Assembly (NCBI GenBank): GCA_902783235.1
Contig: CACZQG010000165.1
Location: forward strand, 1 to 11,281
Source of the DNA: an uncultured Ruminococcus sp.
GTDB taxonomy: Bacteria > Bacillota > Clostridia > Oscillospirales > Ruminococcaceae
Length of the DNA: 11,281 nucleotides
Direction of reading: 5' to 3'
Positions within the stretch are counted from its first letter, which is position 1, and the number at the start of each line of letters is the position of its first letter. Position numbers and translations under genes: made by a program. The notes under the pieces were generated by a model. It saw only the letters and a program-made list of their open reading frames with translations. It was not told where the DNA came from and ran no database searches. This document shows positions 1 through 8,039 of the stretch, one piece after another.

Positions 1-117
1 CAGTATGCCTGCATCGATTTTGTACAATCTAACGAAAAATCTGACGGTCAATCTGACGCACAATCTTTGTGCGGTATTGCCTTAAATCTATGTAATATGA
101 CGAGAATGAATAAATGA
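1..117 (+). CDS. Possible 3' end of an upstream reading frame (partial)
   Basis: The first frame is open from the window edge to a TGA at 115-117, giving 38 residues that end in ALNLCNMTRMNK. I do not recognise the product. The part coded at about 28-75 has a 12-bp period (units starting with AATCT at about 28, 40, 52 and 64), so it reads as a four-residue repeat of the type (Q/K)S(N/D)x. A short open stretch at a window edge is weak evidence and this may be non-coding. The sequence TTGCCTTAAATCT inside it recurs downstream of the next gene. Confidence 0.22.
   Translation, partial: QYACIDFVQSNEKSDGQSDAQSLCGIALNLCNMTRMNK
57..73. other. Short perfect inverted repeat upstream of the peptidase gene
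   Basis: Arms CGCACAA (57-63) and TTGTGCG (67-73) are perfectly complementary around a three-base loop. No T-run follows on the + strand, so it is not a convincing terminator. It may be a small operator or leader hairpin for the gene starting at 138. Confidence 0.3.
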
Positions 118-137
118 ATTATGTAAGTGAGGTAATT

Positions 138-2243
138 ATGAAAAAGATAAAAACAAAGCTTTGCTCTGTTATAACTGCCATAACAATGTGTGTATCTACA
201 CTCCCTTTATTCAGCTTGAATGTATCTGCTGACGGTTTAGCTAAGCGAGATCCTTTTTATGATTATTCTAAAGGGTACAACTACTATGAATCCCAGCATT
301 TTCAATTCATATGGGGTAACAGTGGAGATTCTTATAGAGTAACCGATGAGTTTTTAAAGGGTAATGCTCAGAACCTTGAAAACTGCTGGGCAGTATACAT
401 GAACGATCTGGAAATGATACCTCCCACCCAGTCCACTAATCTCTCACTTCGGGATGGACGAGAGTATAAAACCAATGTGTATATATCGGGTACAGGTCTT
501 GAGGGTATGCAGGATGATTGGGCATATATGTCATATGATAAGGATGGTTTTGCCTATATGTTCTGCTGCGTTGATTCCATGCAGTATGATCCACCCTCAT
601 GGGTGCTTCCTCACGAGTTTGGTCATGTTTTGACTGCTCATCAACTTGGTTGGAATGACAATAAGTATTCTTATGCATGGTGGGAGGCATTAGGAAACTG
701 GTTCAGAGAACAGTATTTATACAGTGATTATTCTACTGATGAAACAGGACATGGAACAGATTTCTTCGAGACTTATTTGAAAAATCTATGTTTTACTTTC
801 CCATTTGGAAGAGACTATTATGCTGCATGGCCTTTTTTACAGTACCTTACGGAGAATCCTGATAATATGCCAGGCTATGGAAAGGGTTTTGTTAAGAAAA
901 TGCTGCAACAAGGACAGAAGGATGAGTATCCTTTTGACATTGTTGACAGATTATCTGAAGCAGATATTAAGGAAACACTGGGCAATTTTGCAAAGCATAT
1001 GGCAGGATTGGATTTCAAAAATGGGAATGCTTATCGTGCAAGGCTGAACGAGTTGCTTGCTGCCGGTTCCTGGAATTGGCAGCAGATATACACTATGCTC
1101 AAACCGTTATCAGGTTCTGATAATACTTATTATGTTCCGGATGAAAGAGCACCTCAGTATGCAGGTATGAATATAGTACCTATTCAATGTGATGAAAGTG
1201 AATTAACTGTTACACTCAATGGACTGACGGATATAGATGGAGCTGACTGGAGAGCTTGTATAGTCCAGCAGGATCCTGATGGCAATTGTGTATATTCTCC
1301 ACTGTTTAAAAGCGGAGAAGCTATTAATGTACAGTTGATTTCAGGTTCTGATAAATACTTAACTGTTATTGCTGTACCCGATCAGAACAGCATTGTAAAA
1401 AGTGGTTTACCATATGGACCTGATTCTGAGTTTTCAGAGTCAAAAGTTCCTTTTGCAAGCAAACAGAGATATCCTTACAGTATTACATTCTCTGAAGGCG
1501 TAAGTATAAAACAGCGAACTGTAACTGTAAATAATACACCATGGGAGACATATTCTCCTCATCCTAACGGTGGAGGACTTGTTTCAAGCAACGCAACAGT
1601 AGATTCCACGGTATATGTTGCACCTGATGCAGTTGTAAAGGGTAATGCAAAAGTAACCGGAAATGTTCAGATACTTGATCATGCAATAGTACAAGATAAT
1701 GCTATGGTGTCGGGAAATGCAGTCATTTCCGGATATGCTGTTATTGCTGAAAATGCTGTCATTGATGATAATGTTCATGTTGAAGACACAGCAATGGTAA
1801 TGGGTAGGGCGAAAATCAGCGGTAATGCACGGGTTTTGGAAAGTGCCTGCATATATGGCGAATACTCTGTTTCAGATTACGCTTGTGCTAAGGGAAATGC
1901 ATTCTGTATGGCAAAAGGAAGCGTTACAGGTACGGGATGTGTTGATGGTGACTATTATGATGATGGCGATAAGATCGTCTCAAAGGGTACTGCTTACGGC
2001 TGGATACCATTTCAGACATATCTTGACAGTCTTCCTGAGAATAGGATGCCTGTCTATGCTGTAAAAGGAGATATGAATGACGATGGAAAGGTAAATGTTG
2101 TAGATCTGTTAATGCTTCAAAGAACTGTAAAATCAGGCTTGACAGTTGAAAAGTATGTTTATTGTGATATGAACAACGATGGATCAATTAATGCACCAGA
2201 TGTAACGAATCTTCATAGCTTCCTTACAAAACATATTATTTGA
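138..2243 (+). CDS. Secreted DUF6055-type HExxH metallopeptidase-like protein with beta-helix and dockerin
   Basis: Predicted exported 701-residue protein. The ATG at 138 is preferred over the in-frame ATG at 114: it follows GAGGT at 129-133 and begins a typical signal peptide (KK, then a hydrophobic core, then VSADG near residue 30). Residues about 45-330 resemble DUF6055, with a zinc-protease motif HEFGH (H159, E160, H163) and a WWEALGNW segment whose E183 could be the third gluzincin ligand. Residues about 345-460 look like a beta-rich linker domain. Residues about 484-620 are hexapeptide-like repeats (NA-V-x-GNA pattern) of a left-handed beta-helix. Residues 643-701 form a type I dockerin with two calcium loops (D645/N647/D649/D656 and D677/N679/D681/D688). 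Known for the family: dockerins bind cohesins, so this protein is probably attached to a cellulosome or cell-surface scaffold. Substrate and catalytic activity are not shown. Confidence 0.85.
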   Translation: MKKIKTKLCSVITAITMCVSTLPLFSLNVSADGLAKRDPFYDYSKGYNYYESQHFQFIWGNSGDSYRVTDEFLKGNAQNLENCWAVYMNDLEMIPPTQSTNLSLRDGREYKTNVYISGTGLEGMQDDWAYMSYDKDGFAYMFCCVDSMQYDPPSWVLPHEFGHVLTAHQLGWNDNKYSYAWWEALGNWFREQYLYSDYSTDETGHGTDFFETYLKNLCFTFPFGRDYYAAWPFLQYLTENPDNMPGYGKGFVKKMLQQGQKDEYPFDIVDRLSEADIKETLGNFAKHMAGLDFKNGNAYRARLNELLAAGSWNWQQIYTMLKPLSGSDNTYYVPDERAPQYAGMNIVPIQCDESELTVTLNGLTDIDGADWRACIVQQDPDGNCVYSPLFKSGEAINVQLISGSDKYLTVIAVPDQNSIVKSGLPYGPDSEFSESKVPFASKQRYPYSITFSEGVSIKQRTVTVNNTPWETYSPHPNGGGLVSSNATVDSTVYVAPDAVVKGNAKVTGNVQILDHAIVQDNAMVSGNAVISGYAVIAENAVIDDNVHVEDTAMVMGRAKISGNARVLESACIYGEYSVSDYACAKGNAFCMAKGSVTGTGCVDGDYYDDGDKIVSKGTAYGWIPFQTYLDSLPENRMPVYAVKGDMNDDGKVNVVDLLMLQRTVKSGLTVEKYVYCDMNNDGSINAPDVTNLHSFLTKHII

Positions 2244-2319
2244 AGCTGTTAATTGAATGTGTTGCCTTAAATCTGAGTAAGGTATGATGATCTTTCCGGA
2301 TTACGCTGAGGCGACTGCG

Positions 2320-2334
2320 ACCTTTGTCAAAGGT
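2320..2334. other. Small hairpin upstream of structured repeat copy 1
   Basis: ACCTTT (2320-2325) pairs with AAAGGT (2329-2334) around the loop GTC. It lies 77 bases after the peptidase stop codon and is followed only by TTAC, so it is a poor terminator. It has no counterpart in front of the second repeat copy. Confidence 0.25.
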
Positions 2335-2347
2335 TTACTCAATATGA

Positions 2348-2490
2348 TTCAATAAGGGGCGTCGCCCCGTCATTCAACGAACGACTTGGGGCATTTGCCC
2401 CTTAGGGTTTCAGTGGGAGATTGAATTCCCCCACTGAAAGACTAAGATGACCGCCGCCATTGATGCGGGGGTCATAAGTCGTGAGTTATA
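2348..2490 (+). repeat. Structured intergenic repeat, copy 1 (hairpin plus cloverleaf)
   Basis: A 143-bp element that recurs at 8040-8181 in the same orientation; the first 58 bases are identical in both copies. Visible pairing: hairpin H1, GGGGC/GCCCC (2356-2360/2364-2368); closing stem ACGACTT/AAGTCGT (2381-2387/2476-2482); inside it H2, GGGGC/GCCCC (2388-2392/2397-2401); H3, TTAG and TTTCAGTGGG with their complements (2402-2417/2430-2445, with two mismatched positions); and H4, ATGACC/GGTCAT (2447-2452/2470-2475) with an inner CCGC/GCGG. No open frame of note. It could be a small RNA, a non-autonomous mobile element with ssDNA hairpins, or a REP-like element. Confidence 0.8.
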
Positions 2491-2493
2491 TTT

Positions 2494-2522
2494 AACCGCT
2501 GCCTACATAGGCGGCGGTTTTT
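2494..2522 (+). terminator. Intrinsic terminator after structured repeat copy 1
   Basis: An 11-bp stem (2494-2504 with 2509-2519, one T-G wobble, loop ACAT) is GC-rich at its core and ends in a run of five T. It could end transcription from the peptidase gene or from the repeat itself, and it insulates the downstream spore operon. Confidence 0.75.
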
Positions 2523-2562
2523 ATTATTTATAGGATTCAGAACATAATATTTTTCTGCTGCA

Positions 2563-2593
2563 ACATATTATTTGATTTGATTTGTCATACTTT
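2563..2593 (+). promoter_or_regulatory. Candidate sigma-E (mother-cell sporulation) promoter for sipL-spoIVA
   Basis: ACATATT (2563-2569) resembles the sigma-E -35 consensus KMATATT, and CATACTTT (2586-2593) resembles the -10 consensus CATACAMT. The spacer is 16 bases, slightly longer than typical. The downstream genes are of a kind known to be sigma-E controlled in Bacillus and Clostridium. The match is partial, so this is inference. Confidence 0.35.
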
Positions 2594-2627
2594 TGATTTA
2601 CGCTTAATATAATTGACTTAGTAAGAC

Positions 2628-2683
2628 AAGTCCACAGGACTTTATACAGCTTTTCATCAAATATTGATGATCAGTATTGATCA
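2628..2683 (+). promoter_or_regulatory. Leader dyads in front of sipL
   Basis: Three small inverted repeats lie just upstream of the ribosome binding site: AAGTCC/GGACTT (2628-2633/2637-2642), CATCAA/TTGATG (2655-2660/2664-2669) and TGATCA/TGATCA (2668-2673/2678-2683). The last two overlap, so they are mutually exclusive. They may be chance in AT-rich DNA or minor leader structure. Confidence 0.25.
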
Positions 2684-2699
2684 GACAGGAGGAAAACAA

Positions 2700-4238
2700 A
2701 TGAATTTAAAGATCGAACGTGAGACACTGTCCGTCAATGAAAAAATATATGACGGAGTAGGGGAGCAGAGTGTGGAGCTTGATTATATCCTTCCGGATTA
2801 TTATCCGGATATATTCAAGCTTATAAGATGCAGTATTATCCCTGTTATTACATCTCAGAGCATAAGTGGAAGTACACTCAGTTATGAAATGACTGCTGAT
2901 GTAAAAATACTGTACTCTGCAGAAGGCAGTAATCAGCTGCAATGTATAACCCAAAGACAGGTATACAGCAAAAGCGTTGATTTAGGTGAAGTACCCAATT
3001 CACCGGATATCTGCATCAGACCGAAATCAGATCATATCAACTGTCGTGTTGTTAATAAACGCCGTATAGATATGAGAGGTGCAGTCTCGATCAAGGTAAC
3101 TGTCAAAGGGGAGTCTAAACAGGAGGCAATAAGTGATGTTTCCGGTATGAATATACAGACACGTAAGGTACCGGTAGAGTATATGGCAAAAAGAATCGCA
3201 TCCCAGCGAGTTCTTACTGTTAATGATGACATGGAACTGCCAAATACGAAACCTGCACTTATTGATACAGTAAGAACAGAGATCAGTCTTTCTGATGCTG
3301 AAAGCAAAATAATATCAAATAAGTTTGTTGTAAAAGGGGATGCTACCGTAAAGATACTCTATACTTGTAATGATGGTATGGAAACCATGAGCTTTTCTGT
3401 TCCATATAGTCAGATCATAGATATGGATGGGATTGATGAATCCTTTAGTTGTTATGTTACTGCAGACGGTGTATCATGTGATATAACACCTGTTTCAGAT
3501 GAAAACGGAGACAATCGTACACTTAAATATGAACTAAAGATAAATGTAAGGTGCTGTGCGTATAAAACTATACCGGTACAGCTTGTGGCAGACGCATATT
3601 CAACTGCGTATCCATGTGAATATGCATCGGCTGAGTTAGCTGCTCCCCAACCTCCTGTTATGATAAACGAAAAGTTTCAAAGCAAAATAACTCTTGAGAA
3701 TGATGGAAATGAGATAGCAGGGGTATATGATGTATGGTGCAGTGCAAAAAATATAAATCTGACCCTGGATAATGATGTCAAGTCTATTAAGATCAGTGGT
3801 ATGTTATGCTGTCAGGCAATGATCAAAAATGAGAATGACATGGCATCAGTTCTTGAAAAGGATCAGGCATTTGAGTATGAGATCACCTGTGACGAAATGA
3901 CTTCAAGCAGTACAGCAGAGTTAAATATCCTACGAATAGATTGCAGCTACAATCTTACTGATATGAACAGTATTTCTGTCAAGGCTGATATATATGCTGC
4001 CGGTGATCTATACACATCTGCTTGCTTTAAGGCGATAACTGATATTACAGTAGATGAAAGTGTAAAGATCACCCGTGATGGAGACTATGCTATAAAGCTA
4101 TACTATGGTGTCAAGGATGAGCAGATATGGAATATTGCTAAAAAGTATTCTACTTCTGTTACTGCTATTATGGAGGAAAATTCACTGGAAAGTGAATCAC
4201 TGACTGATAATGGTATGCTTCTTATACCGATTGTATGA
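2700..4238 (+). CDS. sipL: SipL-like spore coat morphogenesis protein (SPOCS/DUF3794 plus LysM)
   Basis: Predicted mother-cell protein of 512 residues that recruits or stabilises SpoIVA on the forespore. The start at 2700 is chosen because AGGAGG (2687-2692) lies seven bases upstream; the in-frame TTG at 2664 is upstream of that site. There are three SPOCS (DUF3794) modules at about residues 28-140 (with LPDYYPDI), 185-290 and 325-450. A C-terminal LysM-like domain follows at about 466-512, containing WNIAKKYSTSVTAI and ending in the usual MLLIPIV strand. There is no signal peptide, as expected for a cytosolic coat protein. Known for the family: Clostridioides difficile SipL has this architecture and contacts SpoIVA through its LysM domain. 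Here spoIVA starts 17 bases downstream, so the partners are co-transcribed. The gene symbol is assigned by architecture and context. Confidence 0.85.
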   Translation: MNLKIERETLSVNEKIYDGVGEQSVELDYILPDYYPDIFKLIRCSIIPVITSQSISGSTLSYEMTADVKILYSAEGSNQLQCITQRQVYSKSVDLGEVPNSPDICIRPKSDHINCRVVNKRRIDMRGAVSIKVTVKGESKQEAISDVSGMNIQTRKVPVEYMAKRIASQRVLTVNDDMELPNTKPALIDTVRTEISLSDAESKIISNKFVVKGDATVKILYTCNDGMETMSFSVPYSQIIDMDGIDESFSCYVTADGVSCDITPVSDENGDNRTLKYELKINVRCCAYKTIPVQLVADAYSTAYPCEYASAELAAPQPPVMINEKFQSKITLENDGNEIAGVYDVWCSAKNINLTLDNDVKSIKISGMLCCQAMIKNENDMASVLEKDQAFEYEITCDEMTSSSTAELNILRIDCSYNLTDMNSISVKADIYAAGDLYTSACFKAITDITVDESVKITRDGDYAIKLYYGVKDEQIWNIAKKYSTSVTAIMEENSLESESLTDNGMLLIPIV

Positions 4239-4255
4239 TGCGTGGGAGGAATAAA

Positions 4256-5731
4256 ATGGAAAACAATATATACAGTGACATTTCTAAAAGGACTGACGGT
4301 GATATTTATATCGGAGTTGTAGGACCTGTAAGAACAGGTAAATCCACCTTTATCAAGCGATTTATGGAGTCTGTGGTGATACCGAATATTGAAAGTGACT
4401 ATAAACGTGAAAGAGCCATTGATGAGCTTCCTCAATCAGCTGCCGGGAAGACAATTATGACAACTGAACCTAAATTTGTTCCGGAGGATGGAGTTGAGGT
4501 AAATCTCGATAATGGAGCAAGATTTAATGTAAGGCTTATTGATTGTGTGGGATATATAGTTCCCAGTTCCTTAGGATACATAGAAAATGAAGCACCAAGA
4601 ATGGTGGTAACTCCATGGTTTGATGAAGAGATACCATTTAATATGGCAGCAGAAGTGGGAACTCAAAAGGTTATCAGTGAGCATTCTACAATAGGAATGG
4701 TTGTTACTACTGATGGAAGCATTACTGATATTCCCCGTGAAGAATATGCAGAATGCGAGAAAAGGGTAATTAGTGAGCTGAAGGAGATCAATAAGCCGTT
4801 TATAGTAATACTAAACAGTGTTCATCCGGATTCTCCGGAAACCCAGACACTTGCAAAGGAATTGTCTGATGAATATGAGACTTCTGTTATTGCGGTAAGC
4901 TGTATAGATATGGATGAAAAAGATATTGATAGAATAATGTCTGAGATACTCTTTGCTTTTCCTATAAAAGAGATCAATATTCGCATGGAAAAATGGATAA
5001 CCGGTCTTCAAAAGGGTCATTGGTTAAAAGACGAGATATTTTCAGCTGTTCGCAGCTCTGCAGAGGATATAAAACACGTTAAAGATGCTGAAAATGTTTC
5101 AGAACGTTTAAAGCAATGTGAATATATAATAGATTCAAAAATAGCGGCGATAGATCTGGGGCAGGGAAGTGTAACAATACAAGTCACCCTTGAAGGGACA
5201 CTGTTCTATAAAATACTTGGTGAAACGACTGGTATTGAGATCGTAAACGAAAGTGATCTTCTGCCTGTCTTAATGGAACTGAACAATATCAAAAAACAAT
5301 ACATGAAATTCAAGCCGGCTCTTGATGAGGTTGAGGCAACAGGATATGGCATAGTTATGCCCGATATAGACGAATTATCACTTGAGGAACCTGAGATAAT
5401 TAAGCAAGGCGGTAAATATGGAGTCAAGCTTAAAGCTTCCGCTCCTTCAATTCATATGATGAAGGCAGCAATAAATACCACAGTAAGTCCTATAGTAGGT
5501 ACTGAAAAACAAAGTGAGGAATTGGTTATGTATCTGCTGTCAGGATTTGAAGAAAATCCTAAGAAGATCTGGGAATCTAATATATTTGGAAAGTCACTTC
5601 ATGAGCTTGTGAATGAAGGACTTCATAATAAGCTTTACAAGATGCCGGTTGATGCACGGATGAAGCTGCAGGAAACTCTTGAAAGAGTGATTAATGAAGG
5701 ATGCAGCGGACTTATATGCTTTATTCTTTAA
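4256..5731 (+). CDS. spoIVA: Stage IV sporulation protein A, spore coat ATPase
   Basis: Predicted 491 residues, matching the usual length (about 492). The ATG at 4256 is preferred over the one at 4235, which overlaps the sipL stop, because GGGAGGA (4244-4250) sits five bases upstream and the protein then begins MENNIYSDISKRTDGDIYIG as the family does. SpoIVA hydrolyses ATP to polymerise into the basement layer of the coat around the forespore in the mother cell. Visible motifs: Walker A GPVRTGKST (residues 23-31), the conserved TTEPKFVP segment with the sensor threonines (69-70), the Walker B-like RLIDCVGY (D96), and the conserved C-terminus GLICFIL, which is needed for localisation in Bacillus. 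All family hallmarks look intact, which argues for a working sporulation programme. It is the second gene of the operon and is followed by a hairpin terminator. Confidence 0.97.
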   Translation: MENNIYSDISKRTDGDIYIGVVGPVRTGKSTFIKRFMESVVIPNIESDYKRERAIDELPQSAAGKTIMTTEPKFVPEDGVEVNLDNGARFNVRLIDCVGYIVPSSLGYIENEAPRMVVTPWFDEEIPFNMAAEVGTQKVISEHSTIGMVVTTDGSITDIPREEYAECEKRVISELKEINKPFIVILNSVHPDSPETQTLAKELSDEYETSVIAVSCIDMDEKDIDRIMSEILFAFPIKEINIRMEKWITGLQKGHWLKDEIFSAVRSSAEDIKHVKDAENVSERLKQCEYIIDSKIAAIDLGQGSVTIQVTLEGTLFYKILGETTGIEIVNESDLLPVLMELNNIKKQYMKFKPALDEVEATGYGIVMPDIDELSLEEPEIIKQGGKYGVKLKASAPSIHMMKAAINTTVSPIVGTEKQSEELVMYLLSGFEENPKKIWESNIFGKSLHELVNEGLHNKLYKMPVDARMKLQETLERVINEGCSGLICFIL

Positions 5732-5740
5732 TGATAAAAA

Positions 5741-5761
5741 AGCCTGCGCTAAACGCAGGCT
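5741..5761. terminator. Bidirectional terminator between spoIVA and the chemoreceptor gene
   Basis: AGCCTGCG (5741-5748) and CGCAGGCT (5754-5761) form an 8-bp perfect stem with a five-base loop. On the + strand only three T follow. On the - strand the hairpin is followed by six T, so it is a stronger terminator for the chemoreceptor gene, whose stop codon is 9 bases away, than for spoIVA. Confidence 0.85.
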
Positions 5762-5770
5762 TTCAACATA

Positions 5771-7807
5771 TTATTTTAGTTTGAACTTTTCTACCATCTG
5801 GTTGAGAAGCTGTGCCTGAGCTGATAGCTCCTGACTGGAAGCAGCAGTTTCCTGAGAAGTCGCACTATTGTTTTGTACAACATCTGATATCTGATTGATA
5901 CCTTCGGATACCTGGCTTATAGAAACCGATTGTTCATCGGAAGCAGTGGAAAGACCATTTATATCGTTTGTAATGGACTTGATGTTTTCAACTGTTTCCA
6001 GAAGACTTCTTGCTGTTTCATCGGCTATGCTGCTGCCCTGTTGAGCTGCCTCAACGGATGCACTTATAAGCTCGGCAGTATTTCTTGCAGCCTCCTGAGA
6101 TTTAGTAGCAAGATTTCTTACTTCATCTGCAACTACTGAAAATCCCTTACCGGCTTCTCCCGCACGTGCTGCCTCGACTGCTGCATTAAGTGCAAGGATA
6201 TTTGTCTGGAATGCAATATCATCAATGATTTTGATGACCTTATCAATTTCCATAGAGCGGTTGTTGATCTCTGTCATTGAATTGATCAGCTGCTTCATTC
6301 TCTCATTACTCTGAGCAACGCCGTCAGCTGTAGCATTAACATTCTTGCTTACATCTCTTGCTGTGTCGGCACTATGATGTACCTGATCTGCCAGAGTAGA
6401 AATAGTAGCCGAAAGCTCTTCTACTGCAGCGGCCTGCTGTGTTGCACCTCTGCTCAGATTCTGTGCACCATCTGAAAGGTGAGTGGATCCAACAGATACC
6501 TGCTGAGCAGCTGTATCAATCTGAGATATTGTATCATTAAGTGAGGATGAAATATTATCAAGAGCGACCTTGATCTTATTGAACTCACCGATGTAATCAA
6601 GCTGAAGTTCAAATACAAGATTACCTTCTGCGATCTCATTAAGCACATTTGAGATCTCATTAATATACTCGGTATAATTATGTAACTGAGCAGCTGTTTT
6701 TCCGAAATTATCTGAAAGTGCTCCAAATTCATCGTTGGACTTATAGTCTACCTTAGTATCCAGATCGCCGTCTGCAATGCTCTGTGCTGCTCTATCCAGC
6801 CTCTTTACAGGTTTCACAATAAGTCTGTTAACAAGAATGAATATGAGAAGAGCAAGAATTACACAAGCTACTACAGCAATTATAACAAGCTTCATTGTAA
6901 GAGAATTAGCATCTGCAAGTACTTCAGCTTCGGGAACATAGAATACAGCAGCCCACTTGCAATCCGGCACCCATTTCAGGTAATAATACATGGTCTTGCC
7001 GTCAACATTTGTTTTGTGTAGACCTTCATTTCCGTTATCGATCCATTCCACAGCTTTTGAATAGATCGAACCATCCTCAAGCTCATCAAATGATTTACTC
7101 ATAACATTTTCATCGGATGTACCTATGACGATTCGTGCACCGGCATCAACCATAAAAGCCCCACCGCTTTCTTCAAGCTTAACGTCAGACATGATCTTTG
7201 AGATCTCTTCCAGCTGAACATCTCCGGCAGCTACACCCCTGACTGTTCCGTCAAGATTTTTAAGAACACAAGTAGCAGATGTAACTATCTTGTTTATAGT
7301 TATATCAAAATATGCGTCGCCAAATATGAACTTATCATGTGAAAGACCTTCCTGATACCAGCCTCTTGTAGTAGGATCATAATCACCATCCGGTACTTCC
7401 CAGTTTGCATACACTTCCTTTTTGTTTGTTGCAATGTAAATGCCTCCGGGGCAGCTGCTGTTAGGGTCGGCAGTGTGATGAACATATGCAAGCTGCTGTT
7501 CGGGAGTCATCTGCATATACTCGAAAACATCACGCTGAGCATCAAGCTTTCCAAGTATTTCATTGAGCCACGCTGAAACACTGTTTACAGCACTTTCTGC
7601 ACTGGTTTGCAGCTGATATTCGCTTTCATCACGCAGTATCTGCTTTGTAGTGAATTGAACGATGATCAGGATTGCAGCAATGGCAATGACTATTATAGGA
7701 ATAAGTATTCCCATTAGCTTTACCTGGATATGCCCTTTGTGTGAATTGTTTTTTACCTTTGGTGTTTTTGGTGCTTTGGTTTTTTTAGCTTTTTTGTTTG
7801 TACTCAT
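5771..7807 (-). CDS. Methyl-accepting chemotaxis protein with dCache sensor of amino-acid type
   Basis: Transmembrane chemoreceptor of 678 residues. In order: a Lys-rich cytoplasmic N-terminus (1-30), TM1 (about 33-51), an extracellular double-Cache domain (about 55-300), TM2 (about 305-327), HAMP (about 328-380), and a long coiled-coil signalling domain to the end. The CheA/CheW-contacting tip lies at about 528-567 ([20 protein letters not shown] and following). In the sensor, Y143, R148, W150, Y151, Y166, D168 and D196 follow the spacing of the known amino-acid-binding dCache motif (PctA type), so an amino acid ligand is inferred. There is no C-terminal CheR-docking pentapeptide. The start is supported by GGAGG on the - strand (7817-7821), nine bases before the ATG. 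It is transcribed alone, convergent with spoIVA; no other chemotaxis gene is in the window. Confidence 0.95.
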   Translation of the reverse strand: MSTNKKAKKTKAPKTPKVKNNSHKGHIQVKLMGILIPIIVIAIAAILIIVQFTTKQILRDESEYQLQTSAESAVNSVSAWLNEILGKLDAQRDVFEYMQMTPEQQLAYVHHTADPNSSCPGGIYIATNKKEVYANWEVPDGDYDPTTRGWYQEGLSHDKFIFGDAYFDITINKIVTSATCVLKNLDGTVRGVAAGDVQLEEISKIMSDVKLEESGGAFMVDAGARIVIGTSDENVMSKSFDELEDGSIYSKAVEWIDNGNEGLHKTNVDGKTMYYYLKWVPDCKWAAVFYVPEAEVLADANSLTMKLVIIAVVACVILALLIFILVNRLIVKPVKRLDRAAQSIADGDLDTKVDYKSNDEFGALSDNFGKTAAQLHNYTEYINEISNVLNEIAEGNLVFELQLDYIGEFNKIKVALDNISSSLNDTISQIDTAAQQVSVGSTHLSDGAQNLSRGATQQAAAVEELSATISTLADQVHHSADTARDVSKNVNATADGVAQSNERMKQLINSMTEINNRSMEIDKVIKIIDDIAFQTNILALNAAVEAARAGEAGKGFSVVADEVRNLATKSQEAARNTAELISASVEAAQQGSSIADETARSLLETVENIKSITNDINGLSTASDEQSVSISQVSEGINQISDVVQNNSATSQETAASSQELSAQAQLLNQMVEKFKLK

Positions 7808-7885
7808 AATACTATTCCTCCAATAAATAATAAAATATAATGTTTTGTCTTATAGAATAAAAAAACTATTTATTACGCTTATACT

Positions 7886-7914
7886 ATTATAACAAACTAT
7901 CCGGCAGAAGTCAA
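7886..7914 (-). promoter_or_regulatory. Sigma-A promoter for the chemoreceptor gene
   Basis: On the - strand, TTGACT (7914-7909) and TATAAT (7891-7886) are separated by exactly 17 bases. This is nearly a perfect housekeeping promoter. It lies about 80 bases before the start codon. No clear flagellar sigma-D (TAAA/GCCGATAA) promoter was seen. Confidence 0.8.
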
Positions 7915-8039
7915 TAGCTTTTTGTAAAAACCTTACTATTTTTACATACCTGAAATTATAATTACATTTAAATAATTAACCTACTTAATCAGTATATTTT
8001 AAATTTTACATATTACATATTTTAGATAACTATATATTT
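7915..8039. other. AT-rich spacer with no recognised feature
   Basis: This stretch between the chemoreceptor promoter and the second structured repeat is strongly AT-rich, with runs such as ATATTTTAAATTTTACA. I see no credible gene, terminator or promoter in it. It may act as an upstream (UP-like) region for the chemoreceptor promoter. Confidence 0.3.

Noticed and set aside
114..137. Upstream ATG as start of the peptidase gene
   Set aside because: It lacks a ribosome binding site and would place eight residues before a normal signal peptide; the ATG at 138 has both.
2664..2699. TTG start giving a longer SipL-like protein
   Set aside because: The strong AGGAGG at 2687-2692 fits the ATG at 2700, and the added residues are encoded across that site.
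4235..4255. ATG overlapping the sipL stop as the spoIVA start
   Set aside because: The added residues MMRGRNK are encoded by the ribosome binding site of the ATG at 4256, and family members begin at the latter.
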